Part shown: positions 1 through 8,735 of the stretch, piece by piece
Position numbering within the stretch: the first letter of the stretch is position 1
How the letters are laid out: each line of letters starts with the position of its first letter
NCBI GenBank assembly: GCA_965227265.1
Contig: OZ245738.1
Location: forward strand, 186,001-250,000
DNA: 64,000 nucleotides
Direction of reading: 5' to 3'
Source of the DNA: UBA2336 sp965227265
Lineage (GTDB): Bacteria > Bacteroidota > Bacteroidia > Cytophagales > Cyclobacteriaceae
Made by a program: the position numbers and the translations under genes
Notes under the pieces: model-generated
What the model saw: the letters and a program-made list of their open reading frames with translations, nothing else
What the model was told of the DNA's origin: nothing
The model's database searches: none

Positions 1-894
1 TTCTATATTTTTAGTCGTCTTGGCAACGATTTCTTCAATGCGGGCCGGGTGAATCCGTCCGTCTTGCACGAGTCTGTGCAACGATAAACGCGCAATCTCT
101 CTTCTTACGGGATCGAATCCGGAAATGATAATAGCTTCGGGGGTATCATCAACAATAATCTCAACTCCCGTTGCAGCTTCCAGCGCACGAATGTTCCGGC
201 CTTCACGACCAATGATCTTTCCTTTAATATCATCGTTCTCAATGTTGAAAATCGAAACGCAGTTTTCAATGGCGTGTTCAGTAGCGGTGCGCTGAATTGT
301 TTCAACAACAATTTTCTTGGCTTCTTTCGTAGCGGTAAGCTTCGCCTGCTCAATAATATCTTTGATTAACGAATTTGCTTTTGCCTGCGCTTCATCTTTA
401 AGTACGGTCATCAATTGCTCTTTGGCTTCATCCGCAGAAAGCTTCGAAATGCTTTCGAGCACTTGAACTTTTTGCTGGGTGAACTTATCGAGTTCTTCCT
501 TGCGCTTTTTAACGTTATCAAGTTGAAGTGCAAGATTTTGTTGCATTTCAACTGTGTCAGCATCTTTTCTCTTGAGGTTCTCAAGCTCCTTGTTGATTTG
601 CTGTTCGCGCTGCTTGATCTTTTGCTCGTTGGCGATGATCTGGTTTTTCTTGCGGTTTGATTCTTCTTCAAACTCGGTTTTCAGCTTCAGCATGTTCTCC
701 TTCGCCTGGAACATCTTGTCCTTCTTGATATTTTCAGAAGTGAGTTCAGCTTCTTTTACGATCAGGGCAGCTTTATCTTCGGCTGCAGCCAGACGTTTGC
801 GTGATTTGCGTTTGTAGAGGAGATTCCCAATCAGCATGCTCAGCAAAATGGTGCCGAAGGTGCAGCTAATGGCTATGATAATGATTTGTTGCAT
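1..894 (-). CDS. rny: Ribonuclease Y, N-terminal part (cut by window edge)
   Basis: Membrane-anchored endoribonuclease that starts mRNA decay. The ATG is at 894 and the frame stays open to base 1, giving 298 residues; the HD catalytic domain lies outside the window. Visible: an N-terminal membrane helix (about residues 3-25), then a long charged coiled coil rich in Lys, Glu and Gln (about 30-190), then a KH RNA-binding domain with the signature IKGKIIGREGRNIRALE and the following DDTPEAIIISGFDP. This order (TM, coiled coil, KH) is diagnostic of RNase Y. The gene lies downstream of zapA in the same direction with an 85 bp gap. Confidence 0.95.
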   Translation of the reverse strand, partial: MQQIIIIAISCTFGTILLSMLIGNLLYKRKSRKRLAAAEDKAALIVKEAELTSENIKKDKMFQAKENMLKLKTEFEEESNRKKNQIIANEQKIKQREQQINKELENLKRKDADTVEMQQNLALQLDNVKKRKEELDKFTQQKVQVLESISKLSADEAKEQLMTVLKDEAQAKANSLIKDIIEQAKLTATKEAKKIVVETIQRTATEHAIENCVSIFNIENDDIKGKIIGREGRNIRALEAATGVEIIVDDTPEAIIISGFDPVRREIARLSLHRLVQDGRIHPARIEEIVAKTTKNIE

Positions 895-979
895 AATAGA
901 ACATTAAGGGGTTAAACAACCCGAAAGTTCTGCGTACGCAGTTGGAAGGCTAATGAGTTAAGGAGCGTAAGCGTAAGGC

Positions 980-1267
980 TTACAAAATAGACTGAGAAAC
1001 TAGCTGATTGAGATGCGAAACTTTTTCGAGCACAGTTTGATCAATACCCTGATGGGTTTCTTCAGTAGTCATCTTTTCAACCAGACTATCAAAAGCTACC
1101 ATGGCCAACAGGTCCTGTTTATCGTCAATTCCAAACTGATCTTTGTAAGATTTTAACTTCTCATTGATAAGCCGGCTTGCCATTCTCACACGTTCTTCAT
1201 CTTCACGCTTTACCTTCATCGGGTATTCGCGATCGGCTATCTTGATTTTTATTGAAAGTTCTTCCAT
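980..1267 (-). CDS. zapA: Cell division protein ZapA
   Basis: Small FtsZ-ring-associated protein that bundles FtsZ filaments at mid-cell. The 95-residue product has the ZapA pattern: an N-terminal beta region (SIKIKIADREYPMKV), the segment EERVRMASRLINEKL, the helix DLLAMVAFDSLVEKM, and a C-terminal coiled coil. Length is normal for the family. It lies 20 bp downstream of a coiled-coil gene and upstream of rny, with pheT further upstream; that company (pheT, coiled coil, zapA, rny) fits a division and housekeeping cluster. Confidence 0.9.
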   Translation of the reverse strand: MEELSIKIKIADREYPMKVKREDEERVRMASRLINEKLKSYKDQFGIDDKQDLLAMVAFDSLVEKMTTEETHQGIDQTVLEKVSHLNQLVSQSIL

Positions 1268-1287
1268 TAATTAAGTCTTACGGTCAG

Positions 1288-1584
1288 TTATCGGCTCAAA
1301 TAAGCAATACACTTATCAATTTCCCGAATGTAGTCGTCTACTTTCTTCTTCAACTCCGAAACACTTCCGTCTTCCGGATTTATATTATCTACAATTTTAG
1401 ATATTTTAATTTGATTTTTAAAATTATACAGCTGTTCATCGCGACCCTTCACGGACGATTTAAGCTCCTGATTTTCAGTTTTTAAAGTCTTGATTTCTTC
1501 TTTCAGGCTTTTGTGTTCGTTAATGAGCACTAAAAGTTTGCGCTCGAGCCCGTTCAGGTTGGTTTTCAGAATGTCTTGTTCCAT
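1288..1584 (-). CDS. Small coiled-coil protein next to zapA (ZapB-like)
   Basis: Protein of 98 residues, almost wholly helical with heptad-rich sequence from about residue 8 to 60 (LERKLLVLINEHKSLKEEI and onward), then a short helix ending CIAYLSR. No enzymatic motif or signal peptide is visible. Length, coiled-coil character and position directly upstream of zapA suggest a ZapB-like partner in the division ring; this rests on context, not on sequence identity with ZapB. ATG start at 1584, 71 bp after the pheT stop, probably co-transcribed with it. Confidence 0.75.
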   Translation of the reverse strand: MEQDILKTNLNGLERKLLVLINEHKSLKEEIKTLKTENQELKSSVKGRDEQLYNFKNQIKISKIVDNINPEDGSVSELKKKVDDYIREIDKCIAYLSR

Positions 1585-1655
1585 GGAAACAATTTTTGAA
1601 TGGCTTTGGGGGCCTAGTTAATGTTTTTATTTATTCTCAACCGCTCCAATTCTTT

Positions 1656-4070
1656 CTATTTGCGGATAACTGCGCCCAACGTCTGCTCAAAAGCGTTCAT
1701 TAGCTTGGTCATCGTTTTATCAATCTCTTCGTCCGTCAGGGTTTTGGCTTCGTCAAGTAATGTAAACCCGAGTGCGTATGCCTTTTTTCCTGCCGGAAGG
1801 TTTTCTCCTTCGTACACATCAAACGCAATGATGTCGCGGATCAACCTTTTTTCAGTACTCAATACCATTTTCCGGATTTCATCGAAGCTTACACTTTTAT
1901 CGAGCACCAATGATAAATCGCGTCTTACTTCCGGAAATTTCGGTACTTCCTGAGCAACTAACATAGGGTTTGCGGAAGTGAAAAGCAAGGTCGTATGTAG
2001 CTCAGCATAAAATATTTCCTGCTTGATGCCTAAATCCTTTAATAAAGCAGGTTTTACTTTTCCGACAAGCCCGATATTTTTATTACCAACTGACAACTGC
2101 AGTGCGTAGTCGAACAGTTGATCTTTCACAACCTCTTGTTTGATGTTGCTGATGCCCGACTTTTGGATCACCTGGGTAACATGCTGTGCCAAATCGTAAT
2201 AGGTTGTTGACCGGGTTTTATGCTGCCAGTTTTCAGTTTCAATATTTCCGGTAACGTATAATCCAACACGTTCTTCTTCTATGTACTTGCCATTGACTTT
2301 GAAGTAAATCTTCCCAAACTCAAACAGCTTAAGATCTTTCTGCCTGCGGTTAATATTATGCGCACACACTTCCAAGCCGGTAAAAAGCATCGTTTGACGG
2401 AGAATTCCCTGCTCTTCACTGAGCTTGTTCAGGATTTCAATCGGCTCTCCAGTAAATTTTAAATTATGCTTCTGCTGATAGGCTGCATTGGTCAACGAGT
2501 TTGTCATGATCTCGTAAAAACCATTGCCCACGAGCAATTGACTAAGCGTATTTTTGAACTTGTTAATGTCTTTCACCTGGAATTCAGCAATGAAATCTGA
2601 TCCGGCAAACTCACGTAGCTCAATATTGTTCAATCCGTAGACGCGAAGAATCTCTTCTGCGATATCTGCTTCCTGAATTACATCCACCCGATATGGTGGG
2701 ATAGAAACTGTGAAGCTATCCGATTTTTTATCGGTGATTTTAATATCAAGCGCTTCAAGAATTTCAAACACGCGTTCGCGCGGAATTTCTTTCCCAATCA
2801 GTCGATTGATGTTCTTATCTCTTACGAAGATTGTTTTGTTTTCAACTTTATCCGGGTAGATGTCAACGATCTCAGATGAAATCTTTGCACCTGCGATTTC
2901 CTGCATGAGCAAGGCGGCACGCTTCAACGCGTAAATCGTTCCGTTGGGATCTGTCCCCCGTTCAAAGCGAAATGACGCATCCGTTTTCAAGCCATGATGT
3001 AATGAACTCTTGCGTACAAAGTCCGCAGCGAAATAGGCGCTCTCTAAAAATACGTTCTTTGTCTTTTCAGAAATTCCTGATTTTGTTCCGCCAAACACGC
3101 CCGCAATGCACATACCTTCTGTTTCGCTGCAAATCATTAAATCATTTGCCGTGAGCTCACGCTCTTTGTTATCGAGCGTAGTGAATTTTGTTGCGGCTGG
3201 TAAAGTCTTTACAATTACTTTCTTACCTGCGATCTGATCTGCATCAAAAGCATGCAGCGGCTGACCGGTTTCATGGAGTACGTAATTGGTGATGTCAACG
3301 ATGTTGTTGATCGGAGTGAGGCCGATTGCAATCAATCTATTTTTCAACCAGGCTGGTGATTCAGCAACTGTAATGCTAGTGAGCGTTACACCTGAATATC
3401 TTGGACAAGCTTGTGAGTTCTCAACTTTAACGTCAATTGTAAGTGCCGAGTCATCTTTTTTAAACTTGTCTACAGAAGGCCAGTTCAGAGCTCTTCCTTT
3501 TGATGCTTTGATATCGCGCGCAACGCCAATGTGTGAAGCAGCATCAACCCGATTAGGTGTTAAGCCAATTTCTAATGTGTAGTCCGATTCTATTTTGAAA
3601 TATTCAGCGGCTGGTGTTCCGTTCTTTGCCGTTGTGTTCAATACAATTATACCGGCATGACTTTCACCTAATCCAATTTCATCTTCGGCACAAATCATCC
3701 CTTCAGACTGTTCGCCACGAATTTTTGCTGATTTGATTTGAAACGGTTCGCCTTTTGTTGGATTGACAGTTGTTCCAACCGTAGCAACCACTACTTTTTG
3801 TCCAGCAGCAATATTCGCTGCTCCGCATACAATGGATAAGGGCTTTTCTCCACCAACATCGACAGTCGTTAATGAAAGCTTGTCGGCATTGGGATGTTTG
3901 GTGCACGTTAACACCTCGCCAATCACCAATCCTTTTAATCCGCCCTTTACGGTTTCGAATGCGTGAATGTGCTCAACTTCAAGTCCGGTGGAGGTTAACA
4001 GCTGGCCTAGCTCTTCCGGGGTTTCCGAGATGTCGATGTAGTCTTTCAGCCAGTTATAGGAAATAGTCAT
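1656..4070 (-). CDS. pheT: Phenylalanine--tRNA ligase beta subunit
   Basis: Beta chain of the alpha2-beta2 PheRS that charges tRNA-Phe in the cytoplasm. The 804-residue length is typical of the bacterial long form. Visible domains in order: an EMAP/tRNA-binding fold at about 40-150 (VIGEVLTCTKHPNADKL), the B3/B4 editing domain at about 210-380 (NIVDITNYVLHETGQPLHAFD), B5 at about 405-475, the catalytic-like core at about 480-690, and a C-terminal FDX-ACB domain (KFPEVRRDLSLVLD) at about 710-804. The N-terminus starts at ATG 4070 with MTISYNWLKDYI. pheS is not in the window. Likely first gene of the pheT, coiled coil, zapA, rny run. Confidence 0.97.
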   Translation of the reverse strand: MTISYNWLKDYIDISETPEELGQLLTSTGLEVEHIHAFETVKGGLKGLVIGEVLTCTKHPNADKLSLTTVDVGGEKPLSIVCGAANIAAGQKVVVATVGTTVNPTKGEPFQIKSAKIRGEQSEGMICAEDEIGLGESHAGIIVLNTTAKNGTPAAEYFKIESDYTLEIGLTPNRVDAASHIGVARDIKASKGRALNWPSVDKFKKDDSALTIDVKVENSQACPRYSGVTLTSITVAESPAWLKNRLIAIGLTPINNIVDITNYVLHETGQPLHAFDADQIAGKKVIVKTLPAATKFTTLDNKERELTANDLMICSETEGMCIAGVFGGTKSGISEKTKNVFLESAYFAADFVRKSSLHHGLKTDASFRFERGTDPNGTIYALKRAALLMQEIAGAKISSEIVDIYPDKVENKTIFVRDKNINRLIGKEIPRERVFEILEALDIKITDKKSDSFTVSIPPYRVDVIQEADIAEEILRVYGLNNIELREFAGSDFIAEFQVKDINKFKNTLSQLLVGNGFYEIMTNSLTNAAYQQKHNLKFTGEPIEILNKLSEEQGILRQTMLFTGLEVCAHNINRRQKDLKLFEFGKIYFKVNGKYIEEERVGLYVTGNIETENWQHKTRSTTYYDLAQHVTQVIQKSGISNIKQEVVKDQLFDYALQLSVGNKNIGLVGKVKPALLKDLGIKQEIFYAELHTTLLFTSANPMLVAQEVPKFPEVRRDLSLVLDKSVSFDEIRKMVLSTEKRLIRDIIAFDVYEGENLPAGKKAYALGFTLLDEAKTLTDEEIDKTMTKLMNAFEQTLGAVIRK

Positions 4071-4140
4071 TGCTAATGCTTACGGTAAAGACAGCAAAAA
4101 TAAGGAAAATGAGACTGTCTTAAAAGTTTAAGAAAGTGTT

Positions 4141-4178
4141 CCAAATCAGTCTTCGACTCCGCTCAGACTGACATTTGG
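4141..4178. repeat. Intergenic hairpin with TTCGACTCCGCTCA loop
   Basis: Inverted repeat between the DUF1028 gene and pheT. The left arm CCAAATCAGTC pairs with the right arm GACTGACATTTGG with a two-base bulge, and the loop is TTCGACTCCGCTCA. Related loops (CTTCGATTACGCTCAG, GAGCGAAGTCGAAG) occur in hairpins at 12135 and 36858, so this is one copy of a dispersed family. It could also act as a weak terminator for the DUF1028 gene; no strong T run follows. Confidence 0.6.
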
Positions 4179-4201
4179 ACTTTACTCAGAGTGACCTGAG
4201 A

Positions 4202-5179
4202 TTACTTTGTAAGTTCTTTTAGTTCGGTTTCCGATACCGTAAGCAATCCTGCTTTCGGAAGCCGTTTGGTTAACTCACGCCAGTTAGGATCCAGCTTGTA
4301 AATTTTCTGGAGCATGACTGATGCTCTGGGAACTTCTTTACCATTGGCTAATGTAATAGCCGTCCAGTATTGCATTTCCAGGTTGCCTGGAAACATCTTC
4401 ATTGCCTGATCATATTCTTCCATGGCTTTAGCCATATCGTTTTTCTCAACGTACAGATCGCCTTTGTTCATGTGCTCGTATGCACGCGAAACTTTTAACA
4501 ATCTTGCAAGCTCTGCAATGGGAACTTTCGAATCATCTACACGGAGATCAATAAGCCGATCATCCCAAGGCTTGCCAGTGTTTTGAGGAGAGACAACCAG
4601 TAATGCAGCGGATTGTTTGCCACGAAGATCACCACCGGCTTTCTGCGCAGCTTTTAAAACCTCAACCATGCGTTCAGCCAAGGGCAATGCTGAGTTGTCT
4701 TTCCACGCTTGCTCCATAGCTGGGACAACTTTGTCGTTGAGCATCATGTTAGCTTGAACGGAGAAATTTTCACCGTTTAAATGTCCGGCTGATTCGAGAC
4801 ATTTTTTTCCGGTGTGACTGGCTACTCGTCCTTTAGTATCAAGAATAGCAACTTGCCTGAAATCTTTTCCGGTATCATCGCTCAGCAATTGATCTAATGC
4901 TTCCTGTGGTGATTTACCTTGTTTGAGTAATTCAAGTCCACGTAAGCCAAACGATTTATTCACGAATGATTGAGTTGCCACCACGCCAACTCCCGCTTCA
5001 CCCCACGATACTGAAGTGCCTACACTGAACCAGTGACTTTGGACCGCAACTGCCATTTCGCCTGTACCTTCATCGCGACCAACAATGGAGAATGTGTGTG
5101 CAAGATCTGAAGGTTGAATGGATTGAGCTGTCAATCGAATTGAAACTGTAATGAAGACAAGAAGAGTCACGTAGCGCAT
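4202..5179 (-). CDS. Exported DUF1028 (Ntn-hydrolase-like) protein with TPR-like tail
   Basis: Protein of 325 residues with a clear signal peptide (MRYVTLLVFITVSIRLTAQS). Residues about 27-235 match the DUF1028 family, an Ntn-hydrolase-like fold (HTFSIVGRDEGTGEMAVAVQSH, GVGVVATQSFVNKSFG, SAALLVVSP). The remaining C-terminal part (about 240-325) is helical and TPR-like (GDLYVEKNDMAKAMEEYDQA). The substrate is unknown; family members are often placed with peptide or amidohydrolase activities, which is inference. It stands alone between pheT and the DUF1684 gene. Confidence 0.85.
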   Translation of the reverse strand: MRYVTLLVFITVSIRLTAQSIQPSDLAHTFSIVGRDEGTGEMAVAVQSHWFSVGTSVSWGEAGVGVVATQSFVNKSFGLRGLELLKQGKSPQEALDQLLSDDTGKDFRQVAILDTKGRVASHTGKKCLESAGHLNGENFSVQANMMLNDKVVPAMEQAWKDNSALPLAERMVEVLKAAQKAGGDLRGKQSAALLVVSPQNTGKPWDDRLIDLRVDDSKVPIAELARLLKVSRAYEHMNKGDLYVEKNDMAKAMEEYDQAMKMFPGNLEMQYWTAITLANGKEVPRASVMLQKIYKLDPNWRELTKRLPKAGLLTVSETELKELTK

Positions 5180-5355
5180 AAAAGTTAATTTTTAGTATTC
5201 GTCTTTACCGTTTTTTAAGGTATACAAAAATGTTGTTACGCGGCTAATCAATCGGATTAAAAATCTTTTAACTAAACTTCCAGGCTTACCGGATTTTTTT
5301 GTTTGCATGCTTCCATAACACGTGAAGCATAGTTAACCCTTAAGCAGAACATGAT

Positions 5356-5970
5356 TTACTTATATGTTTTTTCACCTGCCCGAATCGCTACTTCTAAAAT
5401 ATTTTCTGTTGGCGGAAATGGGCAAGAATAATTATCATTATACGCACAATATGGGTTGTATGCTTCGTTAAAGTCTAATGTGATCGATGTTGCACCCGGA
5501 ACTTTCTTTACATCGAGGTAGCGCCCGGCTCCATAGGTTTCGTCAGCGCTGGTTTTATCTGCGAATGCCAAGAACAATGTTCCGCGATATGCACCGATGT
5601 CCATGATCTCCAGGATTAATAATTTGCTCTTTACACCGTCAAGCTCAAATTCTGCGTAAGCGTATTCCAGATAGCTTTTTTCTTTTCCATCGCTTGTGGG
5701 AAGTGATAGGGCTTTCTTGTGTTCAATTTCCGTAAGCTTTGCATTGATTCTGTATTTTGAATCGATCGGGAAATAGTTTAGGCCTTTAAATCCAATACTG
5801 TCGCCAAAAGGTGATTCATCACCTGATTGCATAGTATTGTTTTTATCTTTACGGAGCTGTTCAACTTTCGTGATGTAAGCTTCGTTTGTTTCCCCGCCAC
5901 TTAAGGAATAGTAAATTCCAATCAGCACAACGACAATAACAATAATAAGAATAATATTTTTTGTCTTCAT
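5356..5970 (-). CDS. DUF1684 membrane-anchored protein
   Basis: Protein of 204 residues with one N-terminal hydrophobic anchor (IILIIVIVVVLIGIYY, about 5-22), the rest predicted periplasmic. The DUF1684 signature is visible: SPFGD near 53, GLNYFPIDSKYRI, YRGTLFLAFADKTS, then GRYLD and the C-terminal LDFNEAYNPYCAYNDNYSCP with its cluster of Cys and Tyr, and the ending PPTENILEVAIRAGEK. Biochemical role is not established for the family. The gene starts 2 bp downstream of the radC stop, so it is probably co-transcribed with radC. Confidence 0.85.
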   Translation of the reverse strand: MKTKNIILIIVIVVVLIGIYYSLSGGETNEAYITKVEQLRKDKNNTMQSGDESPFGDSIGFKGLNYFPIDSKYRINAKLTEIEHKKALSLPTSDGKEKSYLEYAYAEFELDGVKSKLLILEIMDIGAYRGTLFLAFADKTSADETYGAGRYLDVKKVPGATSITLDFNEAYNPYCAYNDNYSCPFPPTENILEVAIRAGEKTYK

Positions 5971-5972
5971 GA

Positions 5973-6671
5973 TTACATTAAGCCTTCATCGGCAAAGCTG
6001 AAATATTTTTTCCCGGCAAGGATGATATGATCAAGCACCTGAATGTCGAGCAGCTTTCCGGATTCTTTTAGTTTTTTCGTGAGATCAATATCAGCCTGAC
6101 TGGCTGTTAAGTTCCCGGAAGGGTGATTGTGTGCTAATATAATTCCTGACGCAAGCTCTTCAACTGCAACTTTGAAAATCAATTTAGGATCAGCAACAGT
6201 CCCGGCAACACCACCCTGGCTGATCTGATGTTTTTTAATCACTCGGTTCGCGCGGTTCAACAAGATTATCCAAAAGGCTTCATGTGGAATGTCGAGTAAA
6301 TCAGCTTTCAGGATTTCGTATGCATCTGCCGAACCTCCAATCTTGGGCTTTTCTTCAGCCTGAAAATCTTTTCTTCTGCGACCAAGTTCCAGTGCACTGA
6401 TGATTGTAATTGCTTTTGCTTCGCCAATGCCTTTGACCTTCATCAGATCTTTTACCGTGAGGCGCGCAAGCTCATTTAAATCGTTATTAACGGACTGTAA
6501 AATATTTTTGGCCAGATCTACAGCACTCAGCTTGGATGTGCCTGTGCCTAAAAGAATCGCGATCAGCTCGGCATCAGAGAGGGCGGCCTTTCCTTTGAGT
6601 AACAACTTCTCCCGGGGACGGTCTTCGGCAGCCCAGCTTTTGATGTTCAGGAAGTCGGCCTTTTTGTTCAT
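5973..6671 (-). CDS. radC: RadC family JAB-domain protein
   Basis: Protein of 232 residues. The N-terminal half carries a helix-hairpin-helix-like region (VKGIGEAKAITIISALELGRR is split by the HhH turn) and the C-terminal half the JAB1/MPN metalloprotease-like domain, with the zinc motif HNHPSGNLTASQAD (His-x-His-Pro-Ser-Gly then Asp). The metal ligands are intact. Historically called a DNA repair protein, but the true function of RadC is unsettled. It follows the rpsT terminator by a few bases and has its ATG at 6671. Confidence 0.92.
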   Translation of the reverse strand: MNKKADFLNIKSWAAEDRPREKLLLKGKAALSDAELIAILLGTGTSKLSAVDLAKNILQSVNNDLNELARLTVKDLMKVKGIGEAKAITIISALELGRRRKDFQAEEKPKIGGSADAYEILKADLLDIPHEAFWIILLNRANRVIKKHQISQGGVAGTVADPKLIFKVAVEELASGIILAHNHPSGNLTASQADIDLTKKLKESGKLLDIQVLDHIILAGKKYFSFADEGLM

Positions 6672-6676
6672 TCCCT

Positions 6677-6712
6677 AAAAATAAAAGACCCGGAGCGTTT
6701 TGAAACTCCGGG
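6677..6712 (-). terminator. Rho-independent terminator of rpsT
   Basis: Downstream of rpsT on the minus strand, a perfect 7 bp stem CCCGGAG / CTCCGGG encloses a 10-base loop and is followed on the minus strand by TCTTTTATTTTT. It separates rpsT from radC. Confidence 0.85.
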
Positions 6713-6739
6713 CCGGGAATACTTTATGTACGGTATGCC

Positions 6740-6994
6740 TTACTTCAGCTTGTTAACAGCCTTAGCAAGCTTTGATTTCTGATTAGCAGCTTTTTTCCAG
6801 TGGATCACACCTTTCTTCGCCAACTTGTCGATTTGCGCGGAAACAGTCTTTAATTGAGTTTCTGCGTCTGATTTACCAGTAGCAGCTTTCAGGTTTTTAA
6901 CGGCTGTACGGGTAGTTTTATGCTGATAGCGGTTTTTGTCACGCTTGGTAGCACTTGAACGGATCTTCTTTTCTGCTGACTTGTGATTTGCCAT
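6740..6994 (-). CDS. rpsT: 30S ribosomal protein S20
   Basis: Small basic ribosomal protein of 84 residues that binds 16S rRNA in the body of the 30S subunit. Typical S20 features: MANHKSAEKKIRSS start, helical Lys/Arg-rich body, TAVKNLK and the DKLAKKGVIHWKKAANQKSKLAKAV end (split here: KGVIHWKKAANQKSKL). Monocistronic: a -7 box lies about 25 bp upstream and a strong hairpin terminator follows. Its leader shares an unusual start-site sequence with rpmE2. Confidence 0.98.
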   Translation of the reverse strand: MANHKSAEKKIRSSATKRDKNRYQHKTTRTAVKNLKAATGKSDAETQLKTVSAQIDKLAKKGVIHWKKAANQKSKLAKAVNKLK

Positions 6995-7004
6995 GGTTTT
7001 TACT

Positions 7005-7024
7005 TAAAAAGGACTGCAAAGGTA
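7005..7024 (-). promoter_or_regulatory. rpsT -7 box and conserved initially transcribed sequence
   Basis: On the minus strand TACCTTTG (7017-7024) matches the Bacteroidota -7 consensus TAnnTTTG exactly and is followed by CAGTCCTTTTTAA before the rpsT ATG. The stretch CTTTGCAGTCCTTTT is repeated exactly in front of rpmE2. No good -33 TTG is found at the usual spacing. Confidence 0.65.
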
Positions 7025-7094
7025 TTAAAAGAATTCAAAATTTCGAATCCTGAATTTAGAATTTCGGTTTTGAGGCTTTTAATATCTTTAATTC

Positions 7095-8063
7095 ATGCAA
7101 AAGAGGCTTTTTTCACTTACCCTGATTGTTTTTATAGTGTTTCTATCGAGCGCCTGGGGTTTTTATGGCCATCAGCAAATCAACCGGTTGGCGGTGTTTA
7201 CGCTGCCACCTGAAATGATCGGGTTTTACAAAAAGAACATCCGGTACATTACGGAAGCTGCAGTCAATCCGGATAAAAGGCGCTACACAGTAGTGGACGA
7301 GGCACCCCGCCATTACCTGGACATTGATCATTATGGCGACAGCGCGCTCCAAAAAATGCCGCGCTATTGGAAAGATGCGGTAGCGAAGTACACAGAAGAT
7401 ACATTGAAAGCATACGGCATTGTTCCCTGGCACATCAATACCATGTATTACCGGTTAAAGGATGCCTTCATGCTGAAAGATCCGTCCAAAATACTTTACG
7501 TCTCAGCTGATCTTGGCCATTACATTGCTGACGCGCATGTTCCGTTACATACCACCGAAAATTATAATGGTCAGCTAAGCGGGCAGGATGGTATTCATGG
7601 CTTTTGGGAATCGCGCTTGCCGGAATTGTTTGCGAAGAACTACGACTTCTTTACCGGTAAAGCTGAGTACCTCAAAAATCCGCAACTAGCTGCATGGAAA
7701 GCCATTGAAGGATCCAACATTCACCTAGATTCAGTTTTGTTATTAGAGAAACGCTTGACTGAAAAATTTGGTGAGAAGAAATTTTCGTTTGAAACAAAAG
7801 GCAAGCAGACTATAAAAGTTTATTCAGTAGAATTTTCAACTGCGTATCATAATGCATTAGCTGGAATGGTGGAACAACGCATGCGTGATGCTATTAAGAT
7901 GGTAGGTGACTTTTGGTATACAGCCTGGGTGGATGCCGGTCAACCGGATTTGAAAAGTTTGATTGATTATGTTCCGACTGAAGAAGAACTAGCGCAACGG
8001 AAGAGAGAACTTGAAGAATGGAAGCAGCAAAAGATCAAAGCAAGGATTGAGGCAGATAATTAG
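7095..8063 (+). CDS. Exported zinc-dependent phospholipase C / S1-P1 nuclease-like protein
   Basis: Protein of 322 residues with a signal peptide (MQKRLFSLTLIVFIVFLSSAWG). The mature N-terminus begins WGFYGHQQINRLAVF, the Trp-Gly-x-x-x-His start typical of the S1/P1 nuclease and zinc phospholipase C fold, where the first Trp and the early His bind zinc. Further candidate zinc ligands are DIDHYGD (about 73-79), DLGHYIADAHVPLHT (about 140-154) and the HGFWESRL segment. The C-terminus is a charged helix. Substrate (phospholipid or nucleic acid) cannot be decided from sequence. Single gene, divergent from rpsT. Confidence 0.85.
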   Translation: MQKRLFSLTLIVFIVFLSSAWGFYGHQQINRLAVFTLPPEMIGFYKKNIRYITEAAVNPDKRRYTVVDEAPRHYLDIDHYGDSALQKMPRYWKDAVAKYTEDTLKAYGIVPWHINTMYYRLKDAFMLKDPSKILYVSADLGHYIADAHVPLHTTENYNGQLSGQDGIHGFWESRLPELFAKNYDFFTGKAEYLKNPQLAAWKAIEGSNIHLDSVLLLEKRLTEKFGEKKFSFETKGKQTIKVYSVEFSTAYHNALAGMVEQRMRDAIKMVGDFWYTAWVDAGQPDLKSLIDYVPTEEELAQRKRELEEWKQQKIKARIEADN

Positions 8064-8120
8064 TATGTATTGGTTGTGCCAATTTTTATGCCTTTAGATA
8101 TAAATAATTCCCGAATAGCT

Positions 8121-8660
8121 TCATATTTTCCATTGCAAGGTTCTCCAAACTCTAACTTTATCTGAGCTAATTCGGTTTCTAAAGCAATGAAAACAGATCT
8201 CTATGTATTCAAAAATCTTTCCGTTTGTGTCCGCAAATAAAACTGCATTCTGAGGGTCATAACAGCCAGTGCTAGAGTTAGTAAAAATCCTGCCACTGTA
8301 ACCTAAATTCAATAGCATATCTGTTAAAGAATCAATTTCAGATCTGCTTAGTTCTTCCGTTTCAGAAATTTTCGAGAAATCAATCTCATTATTTGTAATG
8401 GGCAGTGAATGTGTAAAGTAATCACCTTCCAGTGTATCGAAAGAAACTAAGAAAATTTTTACAGCTGTATTGTATGGATACAATGCTCGCCTTTCATCAA
8501 CGGAATACTTCCCCGTGTTAGTACAAAGATGATTTTTTTGATCTTGCTTTTGCTCTTTTTTAGTTAAATAATCTGGCGGAATCTTATCATTTGTTGTTCT
8601 TCTGGCAGAACAGCTTAGATTTAACGCAACGCACCCTAATAGGGCAAGTCGTACTAGCAT
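8121..8660 (-). CDS. Hypothetical lipoprotein
   Basis: Protein of 179 residues with a signal peptide ending in a lipobox, LNLSC (Cys at residue 17), so it is probably lipid-anchored. The rest shows no family I recognise; a pair CFHCF near the C-terminus (FEYIEICFHCFRN) and CYDP could be redox or metal sites. ATG at 8660. Its stop is 58 bp past the stop of the convergent phospholipase-like gene. Base composition is more AT-rich than its neighbours. Confidence 0.7.
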   Translation of the reverse strand: MLVRLALLGCVALNLSCSARRTTNDKIPPDYLTKKEQKQDQKNHLCTNTGKYSVDERRALYPYNTAVKIFLVSFDTLEGDYFTHSLPITNNEIDFSKISETEELSRSEIDSLTDMLLNLGYSGRIFTNSSTGCYDPQNAVLFADTNGKIFEYIEICFHCFRNRISSDKVRVWRTLQWKI

Positions 8661-8735
8661 AACCTTAAATAAAAATTCCGGACTGAATTACGAACAAAAT
8701 TCAAGTCCGGAACATAGAAAATGAGAAGATTAAAA

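Noticed and set aside
5307..5330. Inverted repeat ATGCTTC / GAAGCAT after the DUF1684 gene
   Set aside because: The stem is only 7 bp and the minus-strand side is followed by A residues instead of T, so it is not a good terminator; no copies elsewhere were noted.
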